The notes under the pieces are model-generated. The model ran no database searches. It was not told the origin of the DNA and saw only the letters and a list, made by a program, of their open reading frames with translations. Shown here piece after piece: positions 4,856 through 14,100 of a DNA stretch of 33,801 bases. Every line of letters starts with the position of its first letter. Position 1 is the stretch's first letter. The DNA is from a virus. The DNA is taken from the IMG/VR virus record IMGVR_UViG_3300042397_001578, positions 1 through 33,801 of that record; one strand, 5' to 3'. A program made the translations under genes and the position numbers.

Positions 4856-6724
4856 ATGGCGGGTATCACCGAAACTACCGACGCATGGTGGCTCATTCAC
4901 GAACGTGAAGAAGATCCTGCCACGGCAGTTGTCGGAGCAATCAATGCAATCCGCAACGAATCTGCGTACAGACGGCAGATGTGGACACGCGGAGCCGAGG
5001 TTTACGGCACCGACCTCAAGATGTTCGGGATGCCTATCCGCAACGTCTGGGACGACCGTGTCTCGTTCAACGTAGCGCGCAACGCCATCAACACGATGCA
5101 GGCGAAGCTCGCGCGGCAGATGCCGCTGCCGAGCACGATGACTGTCGGCGGCGACTTCTTGCAGCGTTACCGCGCAGGTCGCCTCGATAGGTTCCTTCAC
5201 GGCTGCTTCTACGCGTCGAGCTACAGCAAGATCTACCCGCAATTGCTGCTGGACGTGCTCGTCTTTGGCGTTGCGGCGGTCAAGGTCTACGTCCAAGACA
5301 AGACTGTCCAGATCGAGCGCATCCCGATCTTCGACCTGCTCGTCTCCGATGCCGAGGCTCGCTACGGAACGCCTCGATGCCTGTACCACCGCTGCTACAT
5401 GGACCGCTCTGTGGTCCTGGAGACGTTCGGCAGCGAGGACGACTCGCTGTACGGCACGGCAGACGAGCGAAAGAAGGCCATTCTTTCGGCTCCAAAACCT
5501 GCGGACGACGACTCGACGTTCATGAACACGGCTCGGTATTCGGACCAGATCCTGGTTTACGAAGCCACGCACTTGGCGTCTGGTCCTAAGGCAGAAGACG
5601 GTCTCCGAGTCATCGCGCTCACGACCGGCACGCTGTCTGCGTCGCCGTGGACGCGCGACAAAAACTTCGGGTTCGGTTTTCTGCGCCTGAACGCTCCTCT
5701 GTCGGGCTTCTACGGCCCCGCCATGGCCATCGAGCTTGCCGCCGCCCAGGACGAGTACGACCGGCTCAGCGAGAAGATCCAGGTCGCTCACAATTTGATG
5801 GGCGGCAGCCATATTATGGTCCAGTCGGGCACCCTTGGTAAGACCAAGGTCGACAACGACGTCGGCACCATCATCGAATACTCCGGACAAGCGCCGCAGG
5901 TCTTCAATCCGCAGCCTGTCCACCCGGACACGTACGCGTACAAGGACATGATCGCGCAGAACATGCTCCGATACGAAGGTATCTCCGAGCTTTCTGCGCA
6001 GTCCGTGCTCCCAGCAGGTCTTCGTCAGGCTTCGGGCAAGGCGCTTTCTGTCTACGATGACATGGAAGACGCTCGGTTTCGCGTTGCTCACGAATCTGTT
6101 CGCCAATTCCACGTCGACATCGGCTGGCTCATCATCGACGCCTGCGAAGAGGCGTCCGAGGCTGGCGAGCAGGTGGAGATTCTTGCCCCTGGGCAAGGCG
6201 CTCTTGAGCGCATCAACTGGAAAGACGTCCAGATGGACCGCAAGGAGTACACGCTCCGCTGCGAGCCCATCTCCGCGCTGTCTCAGACCAAAGCGGCCAT
6301 GTTCCAGGAAGTCATGGAGCTGGTTGACCGCAAGATTATCCAGGATCGCTCTGTCGTAGCGCGTCTTCTCAACATCCCGGACATCGAGGCCGAGCGAGAC
6401 CTCGAAACGGCGGACGTGGACGTCGTCGACAAGACTTGCTCGCTCATTCTCCGCGACATGCCGTACCCAGACCCGGATAAGCGGCTGAAACTCGACGTGG
6501 CCTACGACCGCGCACGCAAGCACTACAACAAAGCTCGCGTGGATGGCGTGTCGGACGACCGCATTGCGGCGCTCGACGAGTACCTCAACAAGATTGAGGG
6601 CTTGATTGCTCAGATGCAGGCGGAAGCCCAAGAGCAGCAAGCCCAGGCGCAGGCACAGCAAGCGCCTCAAGAAGCACCGCAGGGTCAAGCCCCTGCACCA
6701 CCTGTGGGAGAACCAAATGTCTGA
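4856..6724 (+). CDS. Portal protein (head-tail connector)
   Basis: 622 residues from ATG 4856; a TTG three codons earlier (4847) is possible, and neither has a clear ribosome binding site. Placed between terminase and scaffold, as portals are. Features typical of podovirus connectors: WDDRVSFNVARNAINTMQAKLAR near 60-82, a hydrophobic LLLDVLVFGVAAVKVYV, and the ERIPIFDLLVSDAEARYG motif followed by a YMDRSVVLETFG helix around 155-195. The C-terminus becomes Gln/Ala/Pro-rich (EAQEQQAQAQAQQAPQEAP), as is common in connector tails. It forms the dodecameric ring at the packaging vertex that docks terminase and later the tail. The last 8 bp overlap the scaffold gene. Confidence 0.88.
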   Translation: MAGITETTDAWWLIHEREEDPATAVVGAINAIRNESAYRRQMWTRGAEVYGTDLKMFGMPIRNVWDDRVSFNVARNAINTMQAKLARQMPLPSTMTVGGDFLQRYRAGRLDRFLHGCFYASSYSKIYPQLLLDVLVFGVAAVKVYVQDKTVQIERIPIFDLLVSDAEARYGTPRCLYHRCYMDRSVVLETFGSEDDSLYGTADERKKAILSAPKPADDDSTFMNTARYSDQILVYEATHLASGPKAEDGLRVIALTTGTLSASPWTRDKNFGFGFLRLNAPLSGFYGPAMAIELAAAQDEYDRLSEKIQVAHNLMGGSHIMVQSGTLGKTKVDNDVGTIIEYSGQAPQVFNPQPVHPDTYAYKDMIAQNMLRYEGISELSAQSVLPAGLRQASGKALSVYDDMEDARFRVAHESVRQFHVDIGWLIIDACEEASEAGEQVEILAPGQGALERINWKDVQMDRKEYTLRCEPISALSQTKAAMFQEVMELVDRKIIQDRSVVARLLNIPDIEAERDLETADVDVVDKTCSLILRDMPYPDPDKRLKLDVAYDRARKHYNKARVDGVSDDRIAALDEYLNKIEGLIAQMQAEAQEQQAQAQAQQAPQEAPQGQAPAPPVGEPNV

Positions 6725-7694
6725 TGATCTTGTGAGCAAGATGAAGGCGGCTGCTGATGCCGCTATCCAAAGCGCAACCCCTGAGAACTCGAACGACGGC
6801 GAGGCGGAAGCCGCTGTGGAAGAGACGGTTGAAGCCGTCTCGGAGCAGGATGAGGCTGCCGTCGAGGAGCCTTCTGAAGGTACGGAAGAGGACTCCGAGG
6901 AGACCGAGGTCGAGGCTGCTGCGCCCGACGAGTCGGACGATGACGAGGATGCGGCTGACCAAATCCTCGCTGTGCGTCAGGCTGCGGAGCGCAAGGTGCG
7001 TTCTGCTGAAGCCAAGGTCCGCGAGCTTGAGATGATGCTCCAGCGTGCTGGAGAGTACGTCGAGCAGTCCAAGAAGCAAATTGTCGACGAGATCTTCAAG
7101 AAGCTCCGCCGAGCTCCCGCGCGCACGTTCCAAGAGTTCGGCTTCGAGTTCCAGGACTTGATCGACGCAGGCATGCGCGAGGGTCAGTTCTCCGATGGTC
7201 CGATGAACGAGATTGATGAGCTTCGCCAAGAGATGCGAGCCATCAAGGAAGAGCGCGAGCGTGCCCGCGAAGAGCAGGAGCATCGCGCGTCGCAGCAGCA
7301 GATGGCGTCTGCGAAGCAAAGCTTCCTCGGTCTTGTCAGCAAGAACGACTTCCCGACGCTGTACAACATGTTCCAGGACAGCCCAGGCGATCTTTGGAAC
7401 GAGGCCCTCGCGATTGCCGAGAGCCATGCCGAGCGGACGGGCAACCCGCCAAGCGACATCCAGGTCGTAAAGCATCTGGAGCAAAAGTACGCAGCCAAGC
7501 TGAAGCGCCTTGGTGTTGCATCTGCTCCTACCGCGCCTGCCGCGCCCAAGAAGGCGATGGCGAAGACGCTCTCAACTAAGGCTGCCAGCGAAACGCGGAC
7601 TGCTGGCAAGCCCTTTGGACAGCTCGATGCCGACCAGCAGAAAGCTGCCCTTCTGGCCGCAGTCAAAAAAGCAACCTCGCAAGCAGCTAACTAA
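6717..7694 (+). CDS. Scaffolding protein
   Basis: 325 residues from ATG 6717, with GGGAG nine bases upstream; the longer frame back to 6606 overlaps portal codons and is basic nonsense. Residues 1-75 are extremely acidic (repeats of Glu/Asp such as EETVEAVSEQDEAAVEEP), followed by a predicted coiled coil (about 80-115, RQAAERKVRSAEAKVRELEM) and a second one (about 165-205, EIDELRQEMRAIKEERERAR). The C-terminus is Ala/Lys-rich, as in scaffold cores that bind coat protein. No recognisable protease domain. Location between portal and coat supports the role: an internal assembly template that leaves the procapsid before packaging. Confidence 0.85.
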   Translation: MSDDLVSKMKAAADAAIQSATPENSNDGEAEAAVEETVEAVSEQDEAAVEEPSEGTEEDSEETEVEAAAPDESDDDEDAADQILAVRQAAERKVRSAEAKVRELEMMLQRAGEYVEQSKKQIVDEIFKKLRRAPARTFQEFGFEFQDLIDAGMREGQFSDGPMNEIDELRQEMRAIKEERERAREEQEHRASQQQMASAKQSFLGLVSKNDFPTLYNMFQDSPGDLWNEALAIAESHAERTGNPPSDIQVVKHLEQKYAAKLKRLGVASAPTAPAAPKKAMAKTLSTKAASETRTAGKPFGQLDADQQKAALLAAVKKATSQAAN

Positions 7695-7705
7695 GGAGTC
7701 AAATC

Positions 7706-9049
7706 ATGCCATACACCAATCCAACCTACGGCGCAGTTCAGGCGATTCTCAAGACGAAGTACCCGGACGGCGCACTTCCGCAGGCGCTCTACAAGAACTT
7801 CCCGCTTCTCGCCCTCGTCAAGAAGACCACGAACTTCGACGGCGACTTCCGCGTTGTGGCGCTTCAGAACGAGCGCCCGCAGGGTTCGTCGTCGAGCTTC
7901 GCCATCGCGCAGGGCGTGGCCAAGAACGGAGCGAATGGCGGTGGCGGCACCTACAAGCGTTTCCAGGTCTACCGCACCCGCCACTACGGTCTCCTCCGCA
8001 TGGATGGCGAGACGATGAAGGCTGCGGTCAAGACGAGCGGCGCGCTCGTTGACCTCTGGAACCAGGAGACGGACGGCATCTCGACGAATGAGCTTATGGA
8101 GCTTGAGTTCCAGCTCTTCGGCGACGGCACCGGCAAGCGTGGCGTCATCTCTGGTGCGCCATCGGTGACCAGCGGTGTCTTCACGATTCAGCTGGCGACG
8201 CCTGCGGATGCCGTGAACTTCATGCTCGGCATGAAGATTCAGTTTAATGCTCCTACCAGTACATGGGCATCCCATACTTATGCTGGTGCAACGGCTGAGT
8301 CGAACGACGGCACTGGTATGTACATCACGGGCATCAACCGACAGACCGGCGCTCTTACGACGCAAGTGTTTGTCGCTGGTGCCGCGTCGACGGCTGGCAC
8401 GATTGGCACCATTGTTTCAGGAGATTTTATCTCTCGTGCTGGCGACTTTTTGGCCCCGACCTCGGTTGGTACTTCCAGCAGCGGTTCGGCGAACGGCTGC
8501 GTCACCGGCCTTCAGAGCTGGATCACGACGCCGTCTGCTAGCGATAACTTCTGGGGTCTTGACCGCACGGCTGACCCTGTCCGCCTTGCCGGTCAGGTTC
8601 TCTCGACCACGGGTCTCCCGATGAACGAGGCCCTCATGGAGGGCGAGGCTCGCGTGCTCGTGCAGGGCGTTGGTTCGCCCGACACGATCCTCGTGAACCC
8701 GCTCGACCTCCAGAACCTCAAGAAGGCTCTTGGATCGGACATCGTCTACGACCGCGTTGTCAGCAACGTCGCTGGTATCTCGTTCAAGAGCATCCAGTAC
8801 GACGGCGCGAACGGCCCGATGCAAATCGTCGCTGCGCCGATGTGCCCGCGCAACAAGGCGTTCATGCTCCAGATGTCGTCGTTCGAGCTTTCGACGCTCG
8901 GCGCTGCCCCGCAGATGCTCGACTGGGACAACAACGACTACCTCCGCGTGAACGACAACGACCAGTACGAGGTTCGCTTCGGTCACTACGGTCAGTTCCT
9001 CTGCAACAACCCTGGTGCCAACATCATCCTCACCAACTTCGGTGCGTGA
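7706..9049 (+). CDS. Major capsid protein
   Basis: 447 residues; strong ribosome binding site (AAGGAGTCAAATC then ATG 7706). The sequence opens with YGAVQAILKTKYPDGALPQ, has an N-terminal FPLLALVKKTTNFDGDFRVV segment, a helix LVDLWNQETDGISTNELMEL, a Gly/Thr-rich insertion (about 150-255), an LDRTADPVRLAGQVL segment, and a C-terminus EVRFGHYGQFLCNNPGANII. I read this as an HK97-fold coat with an inserted domain, from position after scaffold, length and overall pattern, not from alignment. A hairpin right after the stop fits the usual high-expression coat gene arrangement. Confidence 0.88.
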   Translation: MPYTNPTYGAVQAILKTKYPDGALPQALYKNFPLLALVKKTTNFDGDFRVVALQNERPQGSSSSFAIAQGVAKNGANGGGGTYKRFQVYRTRHYGLLRMDGETMKAAVKTSGALVDLWNQETDGISTNELMELEFQLFGDGTGKRGVISGAPSVTSGVFTIQLATPADAVNFMLGMKIQFNAPTSTWASHTYAGATAESNDGTGMYITGINRQTGALTTQVFVAGAASTAGTIGTIVSGDFISRAGDFLAPTSVGTSSSGSANGCVTGLQSWITTPSASDNFWGLDRTADPVRLAGQVLSTTGLPMNEALMEGEARVLVQGVGSPDTILVNPLDLQNLKKALGSDIVYDRVVSNVAGISFKSIQYDGANGPMQIVAAPMCPRNKAFMLQMSSFELSTLGAAPQMLDWDNNDYLRVNDNDQYEVRFGHYGQFLCNNPGANIILTNFGA

Positions 9050-9059
9050 TTGGCCTAGG

Positions 9060-9098
9060 CAGGGACGGTGCTCGCCGATAAAGCGGGTGCCGTCCTTG
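9060..9098 (+). terminator. Hairpin after the coat gene (leaky terminator or mRNA stabiliser)
   Basis: GGGACGGTGCTCGCC (9062 on), loop GATAAA, then GCGGGTGCCGTCCTT: GGACGG pairs perfectly with CCGTCC and the next seven positions pair with some G-U, giving about a 13-bp stem. It is followed by TTGTCT, not a proper U-tract, so partial termination or 3' end protection of the coat mRNA is more likely than full termination. Confidence 0.6.
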
Positions 9099-9123
9099 TC
9101 TACCCTGTGAAAGGAAGACCAAC

Positions 9124-9525
9124 ATGGCTCTGAATCGCTATCTCTACCCGCAGAAGAGCACGAACATCGTCCAGGAAGTCGTCATGACCACGCAGTGGTC
9201 GGTCGACGGCGCTGGTGCATCGAACGTGCTCGCGAATGTTGCTGGCAAGGGCATCACCATCACGCAAAGTGGCACGACCACGAGCACGATCTACACGGTG
9301 ACCTTCGATAACTCGTCGACCGTCTCTACGGTTCTTAACGTCAAGGCGACCTACATCGCTGCGTTTGACGGCACTAAGAAAACTCTGATTGCCGTCAAAG
9401 ACATCAGCACGAGCGGCTGCGTTCTTCAGGCATATGATGCAGCTACTCAGACGGTTGGTCCAATCAACGCTGCTGGCAAGCTCTGCGTCGAACTCACGTG
9501 CAGCCTCAGCTCGGTGCCAGCGTGA
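9124..9525 (+). CDS. Small beta-rich virion protein, possible head decoration (133 aa)
   Basis: ATG 9124 with AAAGGAAG nearby. The protein is rich in Thr, Ser, Val and Gly with alternating hydrophobic residues (VLANVAGKGITITQSGTTTS, TIYTVTFDNSSTVSTVLNV), as in beta-sandwich decoration or fibre domains. No family recognised. It directly follows the coat gene and its hairpin, the usual position of decoration or head-completion genes. Function is inferred from position and composition only. Confidence 0.65.
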   Translation: MALNRYLYPQKSTNIVQEVVMTTQWSVDGAGASNVLANVAGKGITITQSGTTTSTIYTVTFDNSSTVSTVLNVKATYIAAFDGTKKTLIAVKDISTSGCVLQAYDAATQTVGPINAAGKLCVELTCSLSSVPA

Positions 9526-9788
9526 TGAAGGGCAAGAACGGCATGGCTCTGATGATTGCCATCGGCAAGAAGAAGCCAGGCATGGGTGGTGGTGAGGAAG
9601 ACGGGGCTCCGTCGTCCAAGCCTTCGCTCGGTGATGGCGAGGACTACTCCATGGAGCTTGAGACCATGGCCAAGTCCTTCTTCGAGGCTGGCATGAAGGG
9701 CAAGTACGGCAAGGCCGCGCGCATTTTCCAAGAGATGCACAAGTCCTGTGCAGAAGACAGCGGCGGCGACTACGAAGAAGAGGATTGA
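9525..9788 (+). CDS. Small hypothetical protein, Gly/Lys start and acidic tail (87 aa)
   Basis: I start it at ATG 9525, which overlaps the upstream stop as TGATG, rather than at an internal site of the preceding gene (9498). The N-terminus is basic and Gly/Met-rich (MALMIAIGKKKPGMGGGEED), the middle is a helix (ELETMAKSFFEAGMKGKYGK AARIFQEM read as one block) and the end is acidic (SGGDYEEED). No family recognised. Translational coupling to the putative decoration gene suggests a late structural or assembly role. Confidence 0.6.
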   Translation: MKGKNGMALMIAIGKKKPGMGGGEEDGAPSSKPSLGDGEDYSMELETMAKSFFEAGMKGKYGKAARIFQEMHKSCAEDSGGDYEEED

Positions 9789-9791
9789 AGC

Positions 9792-10775
9792 ATGGCATAC
9801 TCGCGGACGCTATCTGAGCTGGAAACCGCCGTTCGGCGTGAAGCCGATATGGTGAACTCGACGTTCGTAACGTCCGATGAGGTGCGTGCTTACATCAACC
9901 AATCGTGGGCTGAACTCTACGACCGCATCGTATTGTTCGACCAGGAGTACCTCCTGCGCTACGTGGAGATTCCCTCCTCTGGCGCAGGAGTGTACGACAT
10001 CCTGAATGCTGGCAAGACCGGCATTGTTGTAACCATTACCCTTACCGCTGGCGGCACTGGCTACTCGGTCGGTGAGGTTGTCGAGCTTTCCAGCGCCAAT
10101 ACGCCGAGCACGTTGGCTACGGCCACGGTGGCCAGCATCAACGCGATGACTGGGCAGATCTTGTCGATCACGCTTACGAGCGCAGGTGCGGGGTATTGGC
10201 TGTCTTCGCTTACGTCGAACACGCTGACGCTGAACTGCGTCTCCGGCTCTTCTGGCATCAATGGCCAGGTGAGCGCGTACATCGACAGCGACTTCTACAA
10301 GTGCAAGGGCGTCTGGATCTCTGGTGGAGGTTCTGGCTCGACGTCGTTCTGGAACCCGCTTCGTCGCTTTCAGTGGGATGAGCAGAACCTTCTGAACCAG
10401 GCGAACCTGTATCAAGGCTCCCAGTCGTTGCCGTTGTACCGTTTGTATACGCTGTCTAACCGTGAGAATCTGGCCATCGCGCCAGATAGCGTCGGTGGCA
10501 CGTTCAGGGTCTGGTACTACCCAGCCCCGCAGAAGATGCTCTCGGACACGAGCCGCATCGACGGGCGCTCAGGCTGGGACGAGTGGGTGGTCAAGGACGC
10601 TGCGATCAAGTGCCTTCTCAAGGAGGAGAGCATCGAGCAGGCGGCCAGCATCAAGGTCATCCGCGATGAGCTTTTCCAGCGGTTCCAGCTTCATGCCTCT
10701 GAGCGCGATGCGTCGCAGCCAGAGCGCATTCGTGATTGTCGTCTCCTGAGTCGTCGACACGGATACTGGAGGTAA
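9792..10775 (+). CDS. Head-tail adaptor protein with inserted beta domain
   Basis: 327 residues, GAGG upstream of ATG 9792. The N-terminus (ELETAVRREADMVNSTFVTS then DEVRAYINQSWAELYD) and the C-terminal helix (WDEWVVKDAAIKCLLKEES, about 262-280) are typical of adaptors that bind beneath the portal in short-tailed phages, with a PLRRFQWDEQN motif between. The expected strand from VYDI to DFYKCKGVW is interrupted by about 80 residues (76-155) carrying two TAGGTGY/SAGAGY-type Gly-Tyr beta motifs, which looks like a domain inserted into the adaptor. It would form the ring joining portal and nozzle. Position upstream of the nozzle gene supports this. Confidence 0.75.
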   Translation: MAYSRTLSELETAVRREADMVNSTFVTSDEVRAYINQSWAELYDRIVLFDQEYLLRYVEIPSSGAGVYDILNAGKTGIVVTITLTAGGTGYSVGEVVELSSANTPSTLATATVASINAMTGQILSITLTSAGAGYWLSSLTSNTLTLNCVSGSSGINGQVSAYIDSDFYKCKGVWISGGGSGSTSFWNPLRRFQWDEQNLLNQANLYQGSQSLPLYRLYTLSNRENLAIAPDSVGGTFRVWYYPAPQKMLSDTSRIDGRSGWDEWVVKDAAIKCLLKEESIEQAASIKVIRDELFQRFQLHASERDASQPERIRDCRLLSRRHGYWR

Positions 10776-10777
10776 TC

Positions 10778-11194
10778 ATGGCGCAGAGCAAGCCATCTCA
10801 GTTTACCGCTGCCCCTACGGGGAATCAGACGGTAGACAAGGTGCAGAACTCGCTCAAGCAGACGACAGAGGCCGTTCGCAACGGGCCGATGCCTCGTCAG
10901 CTCGTGACCGGACTATCGAAGAACAGCCCAGGCCAAGGCGTGACGTTCAAACCTGGGCAGACCATCGACATCCCGCACAACCTTGGCCGCATCCCGGCTG
11001 GGTTCAACATCGCCAAGATCATCACGAACACGAATTCGAGTTCGAGTATGCCGTACGCGAGTCCTAACTTGCAGCTCGTGCCGGTGTCTGGTCCTCTTGG
11101 TCAGAAGATCATGCGCCTGAAGTACGTTGCGCCTACTGATTCGGACGGCAATCCGGTAACTACACCCGTGCGTCTGCACCTGGAGCTTTTCTGA
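10778..11194 (+). CDS. Small virion-associated protein (138 aa)
   Basis: ATG 10778 sits behind GGAGGTAATC, one of the best ribosome binding sites in the window; the longer frame from 10736 overlaps adaptor codons and is rejected. The stop overlaps the next start (TGATG). It has a polar helix (TVDKVQNSLKQTTEAVRNG), then a beta region with GQTIDIPHNLGRIPAGFNI, a His-Asn-Leu-Gly motif that recurs in phage tail and fibre proteins, and strands ending in PVRLHLELF. No specific family assigned. Its place between adaptor and nozzle suggests a tail-assembly or tail-attached component. Confidence 0.6.
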   Translation: MAQSKPSQFTAAPTGNQTVDKVQNSLKQTTEAVRNGPMPRQLVTGLSKNSPGQGVTFKPGQTIDIPHNLGRIPAGFNIAKIITNTNSSSSMPYASPNLQLVPVSGPLGQKIMRLKYVAPTDSDGNPVTTPVRLHLELF

Positions 11195-14100
11195 TGTCGA
11201 ACGAGCGTGTCGTCAATGCCGCGTTGGCTGGTGGTATCAACCAAGAGGTCGACCAGTTCCTCGTCAAGCCGCCAGAGATGCTGACGCTTCAGAACGCGAC
11301 CGTCGCCAAGCTTGGACGCATCGAGAAGCGCAACGGGTTTGACCTCGTTGTGAGCACTCCAGGCACCCCTGCAACGGCGTTTGACGGCGACACCGTCCCA
11401 TCGCCCGTCGTGGAGGCGATGAGCCCGTATTACGGCGCTGACGGCGGCAGGATGCTGCTTGCTGCGGGCGACACGCTCTACGAGCATGTTGGGTCGGATG
11501 CGACGCATGGTTGGCGCACGGTCAACAAGCTCCCCTCGTACGTTGGCAGCCTCGCTGGCGTGACGTCTTCTGGCGGGTCAATCATCGAAGTCGAGACGCT
11601 TGAGGACTCGACGGGAACGTATCGACTGACGGTGTGGGTGTCGGGGCAGCGTACGGGCCAGGAGCGCACCAGCGACTTGGTCTACACCTCGCAGACGGTA
11701 GGTGGCGGAAATGCCATCTACTACGCCGTGCAGCTCATCGAGACGGGTTCGTTTGTGAAGCCTCCGACGCTGCTGCTGATGTCGGAATCGGTCAACGGGC
11801 CGATCATCAACATGCGGCTGACGAAGATGTGGACATCCTCCACGGCTTGGAAAGCCTGCGTGGCTTGGCAGCGCGTGACGTCGAAGGGTGTCCACTACAG
11901 CTTGGTTGACTTCGCGTCGGGCTTGTCCACTGCAAGTCAATACGTCGACGTTGCAGAGCAGGTTTGCCATCGGGCATTCGACGCTGTCGGCGTTGGCGGA
12001 GGTGTCGGAGGACTAACGAACCGAGTCTTGTTTCTGACTTGTCGACAAGACGCGGCAAGCAACTCGTCGACCTCGAAGGTCAAGGCGCTGCTGCTTGAGA
12101 TCAACCCGACCACTGGAGCTACCGTCTCGACGGTCACTTCCGCAGACGTCATTCAGCATGCTGCGCCAGTAAGCGGAGCATGGTTCAATCCATGGGCTTT
12201 CCGTGGAGTTGTGCTCGACCAGACTGCTGGAGGGGTTGGCTCGTCCACTGTATCTTTCTCAGCGCGGGCTATCTCGTCGTACTTCAGCGCACCAGCGACG
12301 AACACGTACAAGCTTGATGGCCAGATGATCGTTGGCCAGGTAACCATCGGAGCTGGCGGGTCTTCCGTCGCATCTATTGGCGGCCAGGCATACCTGCCAT
12401 TCATCGGGTTCCAGACATCCGACAACCACTCGTCGGTATTCGCGTCTTCGACTGGAGCGTCGTATGTCTCTGGTGCGGTGTCAGTCACGAATGTTGGGTT
12501 CGTGGCAGCCAACATCGGATACTCGGTCGCCTCTAACTTTGAGACATCACTAGTAATTACCGGTAAAGTTGGCATCACGCAGAACGCGCAGGTATATGCT
12601 ATAAGTTTTGCCGGGACTACCTATTCGATCACCGGCCCATACACCGCGTCAGACCAGCCAAACATTGACAACGCTGGGACATACCCGATCCCAACTCATC
12701 AGTATGCGAGCGGCGCTCCTGTTCAGCCGACAATTACAGACCCCCAAACGAACTGGATGAACTGGACTTCGACCACGGGTGGCACGTATGCCACCGGCGT
12801 GTATCCAGGATCGTACGTGTTTGGAACAACCGTTGCAGCTACTACTATCGTTGCTGGCAACAGGTATCAGATTCACACCAGTGGAACCACCAACTTTACA
12901 TTGATCGGTGCATCATCAAACGCCGTAGGAACGGTGTTTGTTGCAACTGGTCCTGGTACTGGGAGTGGCACTGTCCATGTCCAGCTTGCTCAGGCTACGG
13001 TATACATAAACGCATCCGGCGATGTTGCTGAGATGGCAATAGAGGATGGAACGACTGTTCACGCATATGCGACGACAAACTCGTCTGCTGTGATCAACCA
13101 CGTTTATGGGCCAACGGTTGCGTCTGGAAGCCCGTCCATTAGCGGCGGTTTGGCATACACTATCAAGCCATCTACGCCGCAGGCATGCTCGTTCGTTGAC
13201 ATCCCACGCACGTCGTACAACGCGTCAAATGTGTCGTACTATTATGGGTCAGGGTATGAGAACTGCGTTCACCGATGGTCGGTCATCTGGACCGGAACGT
13301 ATGTAGCTCTTGCTCTCGCGTCTGTGAGCGCAAACGTGTTGACGACGCCGAATGGGGATGAGCCATTCGGTGCTTCAGATCCTCACAACGCGAACAACTT
13401 CTTCGAGGTCTACAAGTGGACTCCAGCCGTTAGCGGCTACACGCCTCTCGCTAATCCAGGCTCGTCTTCAAGCTTGCTCATCGGCGCTCTTGGTGGACCA
13501 TGGCGACTAGTGTCTGGTCTTCAATTCATCGGTGACGCAAGCGCCCATGTTATCGGCTGCTCGGTGAGCCCTGCCGCTGATGATTCTCAGCGGAGCACCT
13601 ACCTGGTTCGCATCGGCGCTGACACGCAGACGGTATCCGTTACCTATCCTGTGTACGAGTCTCAGGACGGCGCGTCATCGTATACGTATGCGAACAACCC
13701 CGGCATGTTTGTCGAGTCGTCGAACATGATGCGCGTGACGTCGCTGCCGATCAACACGCCATCGCTGCACACGACCAGCCGAGGACTCGTTTCTGCTGGC
13801 CTTCGAGACGGCTCGTCTAAGGGGACGCAGCAGATCTTCGCGCTCGACTACGAGTCTGACGCCGCGAACTGGCGTAAGATGCAGGTGCTTAACGACTATA
13901 CGTTCATCAACGGCGGCGTCCCATCTGTCTACGACGGAGTTGGCGTCAACGAGATCACGTCGTTCGTCTGGCCGCAGCGTGACTTCACCAGCATCAACTG
14001 GGACAGGTATCCAACGACCTATCAAGTCACGAGCGAAAACAGCATCTACAACTATCAATATCTAAGTACAGCCCCTCTCGCATCATACGCGAAGATGCCC

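Noticed and set aside
3515-6739. A 1074-codon open frame on the minus strand opposite terminase and portal
   Set aside because: Arg/Val/His-rich, follows the complementary frame of two clearly coding plus-strand genes, no ribosome binding site or recognisable domain; open because of high G+C.
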